Below, in pieces: positions 30,181 to 38,694 of a stretch of 64,000 nucleotides of DNA (position 1 is the first letter of the stretch; each line of letters opens with the position of its first letter). Source of the DNA: JASHUC01 sp035523875 (GTDB lineage: Bacteria > Pseudomonadota > Gammaproteobacteria > Steroidobacterales > Steroidobacteraceae); contig DATKPY010000053.1 of assembly GCA_035523875.1 (NCBI GenBank), positions 124,001-188,000 of the forward strand, in the 5' to 3' direction. The notes beneath the pieces were generated by a model that had not been told where the DNA came from, ran no database searches, and saw only the letters and a list, made by a program, of their open reading frames with translations. A program made the translations under genes and the position numbers.

Positions 30181-32232
30181 ATGAAATCCCTCGCACTCGC
30201 TCTCGCCATAACCTTGGGCACACTCACCGTCAATGCGGCGGACGGATCCCCGGACCCGCGCGCGGATGCGCGCGGCGGGATCGACTTGACCGGAATGGAC
30301 CGCGCCGTGCGCCCCCAGGATGATTTCTACCGCTTCGCGAACGGCAAGTGGCTCGCGACCACCGCGATCCCACCGGACAAGTCCTCCTACACGATCTTCG
30401 CGATGCTCGCCGACCGCGCGCTCGCGGAGCTCCACGGTGTGGTGGAGGCGGCCGCGAAGGATGGCTCGAGCGCGCCCGGCTCGCTCGCTCGCAAGATCGG
30501 CGACCTGTATGCGACCTTCATGGACGAGTCGCGGATCGAGACCTCCGGCCTCGCCCCGCTCGCGAGCGAGCTTGCACGGATCGATGCGCTGCGCACCAAG
30601 CGGGAGTTGCCGGCCCTCATCGCGCACCTCTCGCGGATCGACGTGACGACGCCGTACGACATCGGCGTCGCTCCCGATGAGCGCGACTCCACCCGTTACG
30701 CGGTGCTCATCGAGCAGAGCGGACTCGGAATGCCCGACCGCGACTATTACCTGCGCGACGACGATGCACACCTGAAGGCGATCCGCGCGCGCTACCTCTC
30801 CCATATCGCGCGCATGCTGGTGCTCGCCGGGGCTGCGCCGGCCGAGGCCGCACGGCAGTCGCGCGCGATCCTGAAGCTGGAAACCGAGCTTGCCACGGCA
30901 GAGTGGACCAAGGTCGAGCTGCGCAATCCCGTGAAGACCTACAACAAGGTCCCGATCGCAGAGCTGCAGGCGCTCGCGCCCGGTTACGACTGGACGGGCT
31001 ACCTCGCCGCCGCCGGAATTGCCGGCAAGGTGGACTACCTGATCGTCCGCGAGCCGAGCTATCTCACGGGGTTCGACCACGTCCTCGCCTCCACGCCGCT
31101 TGCGGTGTGGAAGAGCTATCTGCGCTGGCAGCTCCTCAATTCCTTCGCACCGCTCCTGCCGCGGGCGTTCGTCGAGGAGGACTTCGCCTTCTACGGCACC
31201 GCGCTGCTCGGAACGCCCCAGAACGAGGCGCGCTGGAAGCGCGGCGTCGAGCTCGTCGAGGCCGCGATGGGCGAGGGACTCGGCGAGCTCTACGTGGCGC
31301 GCTACTTCCCGCCGCAATACAAGGCGCGGATGCAGGCGCTGGTCGCGCACTTGCTTGCCGCGTACCGCAACGACATCGCAGCGCTCGATTGGATGGGGCC
31401 CGCGACCAAGCAGCAGGCGCTCGCCAAGCTCGCGCGGCTGCAGCCGAAGATCGGCTACCCCAACCGCTGGCGCGACTACGCGAAGCTCACGATCGTGCGC
31501 GGCGATCTGGTGGGCGACATGATCCAGGCACGGCTGTTCGAGTACGACCGGCAGATCGGCAAGCTCGGCAAGCCGATCGATCACGAGGAATGGGAGATGA
31601 CCCCGCAGACGGTGAACGCGTACTACCGTCCCGACCTGAACGAGATCGTCTTTCCGGCCGCAATCCTGCAGCCGCCGTTCTTCGATCCGCGCGTGGACGA
31701 CGCCGCGAACTACGGCGCGATCGGCGCCGTGATCGGCCACGAGATGAGCCACGGCTTCGACGATCAGGGGAGCCAGTTCGATGCCGAAGGGAATCTGCGT
31801 GACTGGTGGACCCGTGAGGACCACGAGCGCTTCGCGGCCAAGACCGCGGCACTCGTCGCCCAGTACGATGCCGCTCAACCGCTCCCCGGCTATCACGTGA
31901 ACGGTAGGCTCACACTCGGGGAGAACATCGCCGATAACTCCGGGCTCGCGATCGCCTACAAGGCCTACCATCTCGCCCTCGACGGGCGGCCGGCGCCGGT
32001 GATCGAGGGCTTCACGGGCGACCAGCGCTTCTATCTCTCCTTTGCGCAGCTCTGGCGCGGCAAGATGCGCGAGCCCGAGCTCATCCTGATGCTGAAGACC
32101 AATCACCACTCCCCGCCCGAGGTGCGTGGAACGCTGCCTCTCAAGAATCAGCCGGCGTTCTTCGCTGCGTTCGACGTGAAGCCGGGCGACAGGATGTACC
32201 TGGCGCCGGCCGGGCGCGTGCTCATCTGGTAG
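30181..32232 (+). CDS. M13-family (neprilysin-like) metallopeptidase
   Basis: This 683-residue exported zinc peptidase has a short signal peptide (KSLALALAITLGTLTVNAAD). The N-terminal M13 domain starts PQDDFYRFANGKWLATTAIP. The catalytic domain has NAYYRPDLNEIVFPAAILQ and VIGHEMSHGFDDQGSQFD, with HExxH at 520-524. GENIADNSGLAIA supplies the third zinc ligand, Glu581. The family cleaves short peptides. The C-terminus ends GRVLIW in place of the CRVW-type ending of many homologues, a mild variation. It is probably periplasmic. No operon partner is obvious, although the phosphoesterase gene follows within 32 bp. Confidence 0.92.
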   Translation: MKSLALALAITLGTLTVNAADGSPDPRADARGGIDLTGMDRAVRPQDDFYRFANGKWLATTAIPPDKSSYTIFAMLADRALAELHGVVEAAAKDGSSAPGSLARKIGDLYATFMDESRIETSGLAPLASELARIDALRTKRELPALIAHLSRIDVTTPYDIGVAPDERDSTRYAVLIEQSGLGMPDRDYYLRDDDAHLKAIRARYLSHIARMLVLAGAAPAEAARQSRAILKLETELATAEWTKVELRNPVKTYNKVPIAELQALAPGYDWTGYLAAAGIAGKVDYLIVREPSYLTGFDHVLASTPLAVWKSYLRWQLLNSFAPLLPRAFVEEDFAFYGTALLGTPQNEARWKRGVELVEAAMGEGLGELYVARYFPPQYKARMQALVAHLLAAYRNDIAALDWMGPATKQQALAKLARLQPKIGYPNRWRDYAKLTIVRGDLVGDMIQARLFEYDRQIGKLGKPIDHEEWEMTPQTVNAYYRPDLNEIVFPAAILQPPFFDPRVDDAANYGAIGAVIGHEMSHGFDDQGSQFDAEGNLRDWWTREDHERFAAKTAALVAQYDAAQPLPGYHVNGRLTLGENIADNSGLAIAYKAYHLALDGRPAPVIEGFTGDQRFYLSFAQLWRGKMREPELILMLKTNHHSPPEVRGTLPLKNQPAFFAAFDVKPGDRMYLAPAGRVLIW

Positions 32233-32264
32233 GCGCACACTCGCAGTCGACCGGCGCGCTGCCC

Positions 32265-33434
32265 GTGGCAGCCGCGCGCGACGGCCGCAGGCGTGCCGGC
32301 CGCGGGGGGCTCGCGCATCGCCTCGCCGTCCTCGCGAGCGCGATCGGCGCTGCCCTTGCGGCCGCAGCGACGCTCGCCGCGCCCGCCCAATCTCCTGTAA
32401 CGGCTGCGCCCGTGGTGCGCCACATATTTCTGATCGTGCTCGAGAACGAGTCCTACGCGCAGACCTTCGGCGCGCGCTCGCCCGCGGCATATCTCGCCCA
32501 CACTCTCCCGAGCGCCGGGCTGCTGCTCAGACGCTACTACGCAATCGGCCACAACAGTCTCGACAATTACCTCGCGCTCGTGAGCGGGCAGGCACCGAAC
32601 GAGGACACTCAGGGCGATTGCCTGCGCTACAGCGACTTTCAGCTGCGCGCGCCGACCCTCGATGCCGCCGGTCAGGCGCTCGGACGCGGCTGCGTGTATC
32701 CGCGGCTCGTGCCCTCGCTCGCCGATCAGCTCGAGGCAGCCGGACTCACCTGGAAGGGCTACATGGAGGACATGGGGAACGACGCGCGCCGCGAGCGGCG
32801 CACGTGCGGACACGCGCCCCTCGGAGGACTCGACGGGACGGAGCTCGCCGAGCGCGGCGATCAGTACGCCGCCAAGCACGATCCGTTCGTCTACTTTCAC
32901 GCGATCATCGACGATCGGGCGCGCTGCGATGCGCACGTCGTCAATCTCGATCGACTGCCCAGAGATCTCGCGAGCGCCGCGACGACGCCGAATTATGTCT
33001 TCATCACTCCCAACCTCTGCCATGACGGCCACGATGCCCCGTGCGTCGACGGCGAGCCGGGCGGACTGATCTCGGCCGATGCGTTCCTGCGCCGCTGGGT
33101 GCCGCTCATCGTCGCCTCCGCTGCGTTCCGCCGCGACGGCCTGCTCATCGTGACGTTTGATGAATCGAGTGCCGCGGGCACGGAGATGGCGACTGCCTGC
33201 TGCGGCGAGCGGCCCCTACCCGGTGCACGCTGGCCACCGGGAATCTTCGGACCTGGCGGCGGCCGGATCGGCGCGGTGCTGCTTTCGCCTTTCATCAAAC
33301 CCGGACAGGTCTCCGACGTCCCGTTCAACCATTACGCGCTGCTGCGCTCGATCGAGCAGCTCTACGGTCTCGCGCCGCTCGGCTACGCCGCATCGCCCGC
33401 ATTGCCGACGCTCGCACGGTTTCTCGCGCGCTGA
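32265..33434 (+). CDS. Exported phosphoesterase-family protein
   Basis: This 389-residue protein of the phosphoesterase family (phospholipase C/acid phosphatase type, alkaline-phosphatase superfamily) has an N-terminal signal segment (LAVLASAIGAALAAAATLAAPA). The metal-binding and nucleophile regions are visible as HIFLIVLENESYAQTFG and YYAIGHNSLDNYLALVSGQ. NYVFITPNLCHDGHD, LLIVTFDESSA and PFNHYALLRSIEQLYGL follow. The GTG at 32265 is the first start giving the whole signal peptide, but no ribosome-binding site decides it. Several Cys residues suggest disulfides in the periplasm. The substrate is unknown. Confidence 0.82.
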   Translation: MAAARDGRRRAGRGGLAHRLAVLASAIGAALAAAATLAAPAQSPVTAAPVVRHIFLIVLENESYAQTFGARSPAAYLAHTLPSAGLLLRRYYAIGHNSLDNYLALVSGQAPNEDTQGDCLRYSDFQLRAPTLDAAGQALGRGCVYPRLVPSLADQLEAAGLTWKGYMEDMGNDARRERRTCGHAPLGGLDGTELAERGDQYAAKHDPFVYFHAIIDDRARCDAHVVNLDRLPRDLASAATTPNYVFITPNLCHDGHDAPCVDGEPGGLISADAFLRRWVPLIVASAAFRRDGLLIVTFDESSAAGTEMATACCGERPLPGARWPPGIFGPGGGRIGAVLLSPFIKPGQVSDVPFNHYALLRSIEQLYGLAPLGYAASPALPTLARFLAR

Positions 33435-33464
33435 CCGCCGCGCGCTGCAGCGGGCGGCGGGTCC

Positions 33465-33473
33465 TGGTACATT
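33465..33473 (+). promoter_or_regulatory. Extended -10 element before the HtrA-like gene
   Basis: TGG followed by TACATT forms an extended -10 ending 8 nt before the ATG at 33482. This again gives a leader of only a few nucleotides. Confidence 0.45.
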
Positions 33474-33481
33474 GGCGCGGC

Positions 33482-34456
33482 ATGGCCGAGCCGACCGAAT
33501 GGGCTTTCCCCGCAGCGCTCCAGCCAACGCCGGAGCAGGTGCGCTTCGATCTCGGTGCGTCGCTGCGCGCCGTGGTGATGGTCCACGCAGAGGTGCCGGA
33601 AGAGGCGTTCACCGCCTCCTCGCTCGGCACCGAGCGGCTCGGAAGCGGCGTCGTCGTCGGCGGCGACGGGCTGGTGCTCACGATTGGTTACCTCATCACC
33701 GAGGCGAGCGGTATCTGGCTCACGACCAACGACGGTCACGTCGTCCCCGGTCACGCGCTCGCGTACGACCAGACGACCGGCTTCGGGCTCATTCTGCCGC
33801 TCGGCCCGCTCGGCGTCGGACCGCTCCAGCGCGGCTCGAGCCACGCGCTCCACGTCGGCGACGATGTGATCGTGATCGGTCACGGCGGGCTTGCGCACAG
33901 CCTCAATGCGAAGCTGATCGCGCGACGCGAGTTCGCGGGCTACTGGGAATACGTGCTCGAGGAAGCCCTCTTTACCTCTCCACCCCACCCCGAGTGGGGC
34001 GGCACCGCGCTCCTCGGCACCGACGGACGGCTGCTCGGGGTGGGCTCGCTGCTCGTGCAGGAAGCGGTGAGCGGCGAGACCTTCGATGCCAACATGTTCG
34101 TGCCGATCGACCTGCTCGAGCCCGTTCTCGCGGACCTTCTGCGCCTCGGACGCTCGGCGGGCCCAGCCCGACCCTGGCTCGGCCTCTACGCCGCGGAGCT
34201 GCACGACCGGCTGATCGTCCGCGGTCTCGCACAGACCGGGCCCGCCCATCGTGCCGGCGTGCGCCTCGGAGACTCGCTTCTCGAGGTCGCCGATGAGCCA
34301 GTGGCGGGGCTCGCCGATCTGTACCGTAAGATCTGGCGGGTCGGTCCCGCGGGCTCGGCCATCCCGCTCACGCTCGGACGCGGTCGCGAAACGCTGCGGC
34401 TGCACGTGCAATCGGCCGATCGCAACGACTTTCTGCTGAAACCGCGCCGGCACTGA
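33482..34456 (+). CDS. HtrA/DegP-like protein with degenerate catalytic triad and PDZ domain
   Basis: The 324-residue protein has the trypsin-like HtrA layout (about 20-215) followed by a PDZ domain (about 225-310; PWLGLYAAELHDRLIVRGL, GPAHRAGVRLGDSLLEV). The protease part aligns by landmarks: GSGVVVGGDGLVLT, GHALAYDQTTGFGLI and HPEWGGTALLG. The histidine of the usual TNYHV motif is replaced (IGYLI). The Asp of the TDLA motif is replaced (TTGFGL). The GNSGGP serine is missing (EWGGTA). It should therefore be catalytically dead and may act as a peptide-binding or scaffolding protein. No signal peptide is evident. Confidence 0.85.
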   Translation: MAEPTEWAFPAALQPTPEQVRFDLGASLRAVVMVHAEVPEEAFTASSLGTERLGSGVVVGGDGLVLTIGYLITEASGIWLTTNDGHVVPGHALAYDQTTGFGLILPLGPLGVGPLQRGSSHALHVGDDVIVIGHGGLAHSLNAKLIARREFAGYWEYVLEEALFTSPPHPEWGGTALLGTDGRLLGVGSLLVQEAVSGETFDANMFVPIDLLEPVLADLLRLGRSAGPARPWLGLYAAELHDRLIVRGLAQTGPAHRAGVRLGDSLLEVADEPVAGLADLYRKIWRVGPAGSAIPLTLGRGRETLRLHVQSADRNDFLLKPRRH

Positions 34457-34500
34457 CGCGGCGGTCGCGCACCGGGGCGGTATCGCGCCTCGGCGCGGCG

Positions 34501-35640
34501 CTACTTCGCGTGCCGCAGCAGCAGCTCGAGCAGTGCTCCGACCACGCGGTCCACGTCCTGCGCGCGCATCGCGGGGAAAAGCGGCAGCGTGAGAATGTTG
34601 CGGCCCACGTACTCGGCGTGCGGAAAGTCCCCTGGCTTCCAGCCCATGCGCCGGTAGAGCGTGAAGAGGTGGATCGCCGGATAGTGCACGCCGGTGCCGA
34701 TGCCCGCGTCGCGCAGTCCTGCCATCACCTGAGCACGGCGCAGCGTGAGGCGCTCCTCCGGCAGCACCACCTGGAACATGTGCCAGTTACTCTGCTCGAA
34801 GTCCGCGGGCGGCAGCTCGAGTCCAAGCGCACGGGCGCCCTGGGACTCGAAGAGCTCGAAGTAGCGTCGTGCAAGCTCGCGCCGCCGCGCATTGAACGAC
34901 TCGAGATGGCGGAGCTGTCCGAGCCCGACCCGCGCCGCCACGTCCGTGAGGTTGTACTTGCCGCCCGCCACCGCCACGTCCATGCCGTCGAGGCCGCTGC
35001 GCACCACGCCCTGCAGACGGTACTGCTCGGCAAGCGCTGCCTCGCGCTCATCGTTGAGGACGAGGCAGCCGCCCTCGATCGTCGTCACGTTCTTGTTCGG
35101 GTGGAAGCTGAAGGAGACGAGATCGCCGCAGGAGCCGATGCGCCGCCCGCGCCAGCTGCTGCCGATCGCTTGGGCCGCATCCTCGATCACCCGCAGCCGG
35201 TGCTCGCCGGCGATAGCGTAGAGACGGTCGCGGTCGACCGGCAGCCCCGCAAGGTCCACCGGCAGCAGCGCGCGCGTCGCCGAGGTGACCGCTCCCTCGA
35301 TGCGATCGAGATCGATGTTGCGCGTGCTTCGGTCGATGTCGACGAAGACGGGACGCGCGCCGACCGCGAGCACGACGTTGCTGGTCGCGACCCAGCTCAA
35401 GGGAGTCGTGATCACCTCGCATCCCGCGCCGACACCCGCGATCCTGAGCGCCACTTCCATCGTGCAGGTACCGGAGTTGAACGCGCGCACCGCACGGCCG
35501 CCGCAGAGCGCGGACAGCTCCGCTTCGAATGCGCGCACCTGCGGACCCGAGGTGATCCACCCCGAGCGCAGCACTTCGGCGACACCGGCGATCGTCTCCT
35601 CGTCGATGGCGGGCCGCGTGAACGGCAGGAACTCGCTCAT
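34501..35640 (-). CDS. arnB: UDP-4-amino-4-deoxy-L-arabinose aminotransferase
   Basis: This 379-residue DegT/DnrJ/EryC1-type PLP enzyme aminates UDP-Ara4O to UDP-Ara4N using glutamate. The N-terminus FLPFTRPAIDEETIAGVAEVLRSGWITSGP is typical of ArnB. SFHPNKNVTTIEGG carries the PLP lysine, and HMFQVVLPEE and GTGVHYPAIHLFTLYR follow. ATG 35640 overlaps the stop of the arnE/F-like gene (ATGA). In E. coli arnB is the first gene of the operon; here it is the last. Confidence 0.93.
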   Translation of the reverse strand: MSEFLPFTRPAIDEETIAGVAEVLRSGWITSGPQVRAFEAELSALCGGRAVRAFNSGTCTMEVALRIAGVGAGCEVITTPLSWVATSNVVLAVGARPVFVDIDRSTRNIDLDRIEGAVTSATRALLPVDLAGLPVDRDRLYAIAGEHRLRVIEDAAQAIGSSWRGRRIGSCGDLVSFSFHPNKNVTTIEGGCLVLNDEREAALAEQYRLQGVVRSGLDGMDVAVAGGKYNLTDVAARVGLGQLRHLESFNARRRELARRYFELFESQGARALGLELPPADFEQSNWHMFQVVLPEERLTLRRAQVMAGLRDAGIGTGVHYPAIHLFTLYRRMGWKPGDFPHAEYVGRNILTLPLFPAMRAQDVDRVVGALLELLLRHAK

Positions 35641-36041
35641 GCGGCGCGCGCGAGCAGCACCACGCCCGCGACGATGAGTCCGATGCCGGCAATCTTCGCG
35701 ACCGAGAGCGCCTCGCCGAAGAGCGCGGCGGCGGCGAACGCGTTGACGATGTAGCCGATCGAGAGCATCGGATACGCAATGCTCACGGGCACGCGCGAGA
35801 GCGCACCCACCCACAGGAACACGCTCACGGCATAGCAGGCGAGCCCGCCCCACAACGGCAGAGCGCGCGCGAGCTGCACCGCGGCCACCCAGGAGACGCT
35901 CCCGGAATCGGACACCAGCACGCCGCTTGCACGCGTGGCTGCCTTGAGAAATAGCTGCGCAGCCGCATTCAGGCCGACGCCCCCGAGCATCAGCGCCCAG
36001 GTGACCGCACCGAGCGAATCGCCAGTGCCGCGCGGTTCCAT
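35637..36041 (-). CDS. EamA/SMR-type membrane protein, ArnE/ArnF-like flippase subunit
   Basis: The 134-residue protein has four predicted membrane helices (VTWALMLGGVGLNAAAQLFL, LWGGLACYAVSVFLWVGAL, IAYPMLSIGYIVNAFAAAALF, IAGIGLIVAGVVLL). It carries the small-multidrug-resistance signature around RVPVSIAYPMLSIGYIV. In E. coli, ArnE and ArnF form a heterodimer moving undecaprenyl-phosphate-Ara4N across the inner membrane. Only one such gene is present here, so it may work as a homodimer. Overlaps of 1 nt with arnT and 4 nt with arnB fix it in the operon. Confidence 0.85.
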   Translation of the reverse strand: MEPRGTGDSLGAVTWALMLGGVGLNAAAQLFLKAATRASGVLVSDSGSVSWVAAVQLARALPLWGGLACYAVSVFLWVGALSRVPVSIAYPMLSIGYIVNAFAAAALFGEALSVAKIAGIGLIVAGVVLLARAA

Positions 36042-37714
36042 CAGCGGCGGCTCACGATGAGCTCATTCGGCGCGCGTGCGCGCACCACCATCGGAAGCGA
36101 CTGCCGCGCGAGCTTGCCGTAGGTCATCGGGGCCATGGCCGCGAGCGCCTGCGGCGTGGCGCGCCAGCGCCGCGCGAACTCCGCGAGCGTCGCGATCCCC
36201 TTCTGCGGTGCGAGCGTCAGGCCGAAGTCGAGCTCGCCGCGATAGTCCACGAGCGTCACGGTGCGCCTCAAATAAAACGGCAGCCCCTGATCATACATTC
36301 CCACGCTGTAGACCGCCGGTACCGCGCGCAGCGCCGGGGAGAGCTGCGCCACGAGCGGCCCGCTCGAGTAGATCGGCGCGAGGAGCGCCGCCGCCCAGAG
36401 GATTCCCAGGAAACACAGATAGCTCGTCCCGGCGAGGCGCGCTGTGAGCGCGAGGCTCGCCCCGCGGCTTGCGAGCGCGCTGCCACCGCCCACGATCGCG
36501 ACCGCGCCGATCACGGCGAGCGGCGCGCGCAGGCTCGCGAAGTACGGCGCGCGCGCGGATTGGTGCAGCAGGCGCGGCAGGATGAGCGCCGCGAGCGCGA
36601 GCGCAACTCCGAGAGCGGTGAGCACACCGCCGGTGAGCCGCAAGTCGCGGCGCAGCCGCGCCTCGGGCAGGCTCGCCGCGAGAAGCGCGAGCGCCGGAAA
36701 CATCGGCAAGATGTATGGGATCAGCTTCGAGTGGGAAGCGGAGAAAAAGACGAGCACGATGAGGCTCCATACCCACAGGAGCCGACGCGCATCGAAGGTG
36801 CCGCGCGGTTGCGAGGCGCGCCAGCCGCCCGCGAGCGCCCGGGCCATCGGCACGATCCACGGCAGGGCTCCCACCGCCAGCACCTCCCCGAAGAACCACC
36901 ACGGCTGGTAGCGTGCCTCGATGCGAGTGAGGAAGCGTTCGAAATGCTCGCGCACGAAGAAAAACTCGAAGAACGCGGGCAGCCGGTGCTCGATCATGCC
37001 GAGCCACGGCAGCGTGATGAGCAGAAAAAGCGGCAGGCCGACAGGGAGCGCGAGGCGGCGCCAGGGAGCGAAATCGCGCTGCAGTACCGAGTAGCCGGCG
37101 AGTGCGAGGATCGGCAGTGCGCCCGCTTCCAGACCCTTGGTGAGGAAGGCCGCCGCGGCGGCCGCCCAGGCGATGAGCATCCAACGATCGCGGTCCGCCG
37201 TGGCCGTGCGTGCATCCTGCGCGATGCAGAACCCCGCGAGCGTGACGGTCATGAAGAACGTGAGGAGCATGTCGAGCGTGAGCTGGTGGCTCATCAGCAT
37301 GACGAGGACCGAGCTTGCGGCAATGAGCCCGCTCAACCCTGCGGCGCGGCGGTTCCACAGGCGCCCACCGAGCCAGGCGGTCACGAGCACGGTCCCGAGG
37401 CCCGCGAGGCACGCAAGAAGCCGCGCCGACCAGGCGCTCGCGCCGAACAGTCGATAGGCGATGGCGGTGCACCAGTACTGGAGCGGCGGCTTCTCGATGT
37501 ACACGAGCCCATCGAGATGCGGAACGACCCAGTCGCCCGCAGCGAGCATTTCCCGCGGAATCTCGGCGTAGCGCGCCTCGTCCGGGTTGTACAGTCCGCG
37601 GAATGCGCCGAGCACGATCCAGGAGCCGACGCACAGGGCGAGCGCGAGCGCGATGAGGGCGCGCTGCACAGTGCGCACCCGCATCACCACTACCGGTGTG
37701 GCGCCATCGCTCAT
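36041..37714 (-). CDS. arnT: Lipid A 4-amino-4-deoxy-L-arabinosyltransferase
   Basis: This 557-residue GT83-type membrane glycosyltransferase transfers L-Ara4N from the undecaprenyl carrier to lipid A on the periplasmic side, lowering the negative charge bound by polymyxins. The N-terminal loop LGAFRGLYNPDEARYAEIPR carries the conserved acidic residues. HLDGLVYIEKPPLQYW follows, then about twelve membrane helices and a soluble periplasmic tail. ATG 37714 overlaps the arnD stop (ATGA). Length matches E. coli ArnT (550). Confidence 0.92.
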   Translation of the reverse strand: MSDGATPVVVMRVRTVQRALIALALALCVGSWIVLGAFRGLYNPDEARYAEIPREMLAAGDWVVPHLDGLVYIEKPPLQYWCTAIAYRLFGASAWSARLLACLAGLGTVLVTAWLGGRLWNRRAAGLSGLIAASSVLVMLMSHQLTLDMLLTFFMTVTLAGFCIAQDARTATADRDRWMLIAWAAAAAAFLTKGLEAGALPILALAGYSVLQRDFAPWRRLALPVGLPLFLLITLPWLGMIEHRLPAFFEFFFVREHFERFLTRIEARYQPWWFFGEVLAVGALPWIVPMARALAGGWRASQPRGTFDARRLLWVWSLIVLVFFSASHSKLIPYILPMFPALALLAASLPEARLRRDLRLTGGVLTALGVALALAALILPRLLHQSARAPYFASLRAPLAVIGAVAIVGGGSALASRGASLALTARLAGTSYLCFLGILWAAALLAPIYSSGPLVAQLSPALRAVPAVYSVGMYDQGLPFYLRRTVTLVDYRGELDFGLTLAPQKGIATLAEFARRWRATPQALAAMAPMTYGKLARQSLPMVVRARAPNELIVSRR

Positions 37715-38688
37715 GCGGATACCGCGGCCGGCGGCTCCGCGGGCTCGGCGATGCAGCCCCCCTGCACGGCGAGTACGCCCGAGCGTCCGGGAATCTCCTC
37801 CATCGCGACCCGATGACGCGGCTGCTCGCGCGGCGTGAGCCGCGCGTGGAGGGCGCCCATCGCGAGCGGAGTGCAGCCGTCTTCGAGCCAGGCGCCGAGC
37901 AGCCACTCGAGCTGCGGCAGGAGCCTCATCCCCTCGAGCTCGGCGTGCAGCGTGAACACGTGCGCGGCGCACGGCACGACGCGCGTGATCCGGAGAATCT
38001 CCTCGGCCGCGGCACGCGCGTCGCGACCCTCGAGTCCGATCAGCTCATCGAGCGTCGGGAGCGTGGTGGGAATCTGCAGGCAGCGCCCCTCGACTCCATC
38101 GAGCGACGGATAGAACGGGCACGAGCCGCGCGTATCGCTTGCGAACTCAAAGCCGAGCTCCGGCTCGAGCGCGAGCGCGGCGGCGTTCAACTGCCAGCCC
38201 GCGGCCGCATGCGAGCGCGGCGGCGCACCGAACACGCCGGCGAACGCATCCATGCCGCGCTCGAGCTCGCGGCGCGTCCAAGCGGCGCCCGCCGCGCGCA
38301 CGTTGTCCTGCCAGCGCACGTGATCGTAACTGTGCAGACCCACCTCGAAGCCTTGGTCGCGCACCGCACGCATCACCGCTCCCGCGCGCGCACCGATGTC
38401 GGGACCCGGCAGGAGCGTGCCGTAAAGGAGCGTCGCGAGCCCGTAGTGCGAGGTGACCGAGGTGCGCCGCACCTTGCTCAGGAATCCGCGTCGGAAGACT
38501 CGCCTGAGCGCACGCCCGGTGTGGTCGGGTCCGACGCTGAAATAGAACGTCGCCCCGACGTTGAGCCGCGCAAAGAGTGCCGCGAGTGCCGGCACCCCCT
38601 CGAGCGTGCCGCGCAGCGTGTCGACATCGACCTTGAGCGCCACATGGCGCTCGGGATGCGGCGCGGTCGCGGCGAGCTCCTCTGGCAT
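37711..38688 (-). CDS. arnD: 4-deoxy-4-formamido-L-arabinose-phosphoundecaprenol deformylase
   Basis: This 325-residue polysaccharide-deacetylase (NodB) fold enzyme removes the formyl group from undecaprenyl-phosphate-Ara4FN. Visible motifs are ALKVDVDTLRGTLEGVP (catalytic Asp, metal Asp), NVGATFYFSVGPDHTGRAL, EVGLHSYDHVRWQDNV (metal His pair), RSHAAAGWQLN and SDTRGSCPFYP. All match ArnD. It lies 6 nt downstream of the decarboxylase gene and overlaps arnT. The C-terminal tail is somewhat longer than in E. coli ArnD (296). Confidence 0.93.
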   Translation of the reverse strand: MPEELAATAPHPERHVALKVDVDTLRGTLEGVPALAALFARLNVGATFYFSVGPDHTGRALRRVFRRGFLSKVRRTSVTSHYGLATLLYGTLLPGPDIGARAGAVMRAVRDQGFEVGLHSYDHVRWQDNVRAAGAAWTRRELERGMDAFAGVFGAPPRSHAAAGWQLNAAALALEPELGFEFASDTRGSCPFYPSLDGVEGRCLQIPTTLPTLDELIGLEGRDARAAAEEILRITRVVPCAAHVFTLHAELEGMRLLPQLEWLLGAWLEDGCTPLAMGALHARLTPREQPRHRVAMEEIPGRSGVLAVQGGCIAEPAEPPAAVSA

Positions 38689-38694
38689 CGTCGC

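Noticed and set aside
33482..34456. Annotation as an active serine protease
   Set aside because: His, Asp and Ser of the triad are all replaced, so only the fold and PDZ domain are supported.
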